Source of the DNA: Brucella pseudogrignonensis | GTDB lineage: Bacteria; Pseudomonadota; Alphaproteobacteria; Rhizobiales; Rhizobiaceae | Reading direction: 5' to 3' | Assembly: GCF_032190615.1 (NCBI RefSeq) | Contig: NZ_JAVLAT010000001.1 | Coordinates: forward strand, 496,001-560,000 | DNA: 64,000 nucleotides | Shown: positions 63,717 to 64,000 of the stretch, in pieces | Layout: each line of letters starts with the position of its first letter | Position numbering within the stretch: the first letter of the stretch is position 1 | The notes under the pieces: model-generated | What the model saw: the letters and a program-made list of their open reading frames with translations, nothing else | The model's database searches: none | What the model was told of the DNA's origin: nothing | Program-made: the position numbers and the translations under genes

Positions 63717-64000
63717 ATGAGTTTTGCGTTGTCCAACCGCTTTCATCGTTATGCATTGCCAACAGGTCTTGCGCTTTTGACGCTCTTAGCCAGTTGCTCG
63801 GGTGATCGTCCACCACGACCACAGGCAGACATTGCCAATGCAGATATCGTCGTGCCGCCACAAGCCCCACGGGAACCGCGCGTTGTTGGTCTCGCAGAAG
63901 AAATCGAAAACAATGCCAATGAAATGACAACGCAAAGCCAGCCACGTTACGCGGGCGACTATGGCTTTGTCACACCAGTGCAAAATCCGGTCAGCACTGT
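63717..64000 (+). CDS. Lipoprotein, N-terminal part only
   Basis: The gene continues past the window; 94 residues are visible. The signal peptide ends in lipobox LASC (Cys about 27). The mature start is Pro/Arg-rich (SGDRPPRPQADIANADIVVPPQ). GAAAGG precedes ATG 63717 by seven bases, better than ATG 63711. No domain is visible yet. The C-terminal part might identify it. Confidence 0.65.
   Translation, partial: MSFALSNRFHRYALPTGLALLTLLASCSGDRPPRPQADIANADIVVPPQAPREPRVVGLAEEIENNANEMTTQSQPRYAGDYGFVTPVQNPVST

Overview
The window is chromosomal DNA of an alphaproteobacterium of the Brucellaceae (Hyphomicrobiales), most likely Ochrobactrum or a Brucella of the former Ochrobactrum group. Evidence: a BP26/Omp28 periplasmic protein that clearly resembles the Brucella antigen but differs at many positions; the neighbourhood of a LysR regulator (LsrB/VtlR type), trxB, trkH, an Lrp regulator, a WadC-type LPS core mannosyltransferase and greA; moderate-to-high GC; short palindromic repeats of the Brucellaceae type; and alphaproteobacterial rpoD, dnaG, carA and carB. 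I see no insertion sequence, prophage, integrase, CRISPR array or rRNA. One tRNA gene is present.

Layout. 1-3 kb: wall hydrolases (a truncated secreted protein, an amidase with a TerB/J-domain partner) and two small lipoproteins. 3.3-8.6 kb: betaine-lipid synthesis (btaA-btaB), a GH25 lysozyme-like lipoprotein, an MltB-type transglycosylase and an AEC transporter. 9-14 kb: an ArsR-methyltransferase/metF operon with a perfect operator, a trans-aconitate methyltransferase, ettA, and an unassigned structured RNA. 14.3-22.5 kb: an alpha/beta hydrolase, a GT2/LpxB-N pair, UDP-glucose dehydrogenase, a sugar isomerase, a glycine-betaine-type Rieske oxygenase with its reductase, and pncA. 22.5-33.8 kb: membrane and envelope proteins, including a more AT-rich accessory-looking stretch (24.3-28.6 kb), IalB, GT25, tRNA and BP26. 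33.9-38.3 kb: rpoD and dnaG. 38.6-53.5 kb: a Pho-box-preceded Na/Pi transporter, carA with a candidate leader-peptide attenuator, two tandem Cys-rich secreted peptides, carB, an ABC exporter with a dead ATPase site, a cold-shock protein, GST and aspartate aminotransferase. 53.5-64 kb: a candidate AbcR-type sRNA, a metallophosphoesterase resembling phospholipase PlcP behind tandem Pho boxes, lsrB/vtlR, trxB, trkH, lrp, wadC, greA, a DUF1176 protein, two small-molecule transporter-family proteins and a truncated lipoprotein.

How genes work together. The most coherent system is phosphate-starvation lipid remodelling, spread over 50 kb. A PlcP-like phospholipase C would release diacylglycerol from phospholipids, BtaA and BtaB would turn diacylglycerol into the phosphorus-free betaine lipid DGTS, and a Na/Pi transporter would import phosphate. 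Near-consensus Pho boxes lie before the plcP-like and transporter genes, and a weaker one before btaA. A second module is the LsrB/VtlR-type regulator with an AbcR-like sRNA 1.3 kb away; the sRNA carries a LysR-type T-N11-A palindrome centred near -64. Other points of interest are the ArsR-methyltransferase/metF circuit, a possible arginine-codon leader peptide before carA, and a translationally coupled membrane protein plus secreted Cys-His-Asp protein of unknown role. All functional calls come from reading the sequence; no database search was possible.
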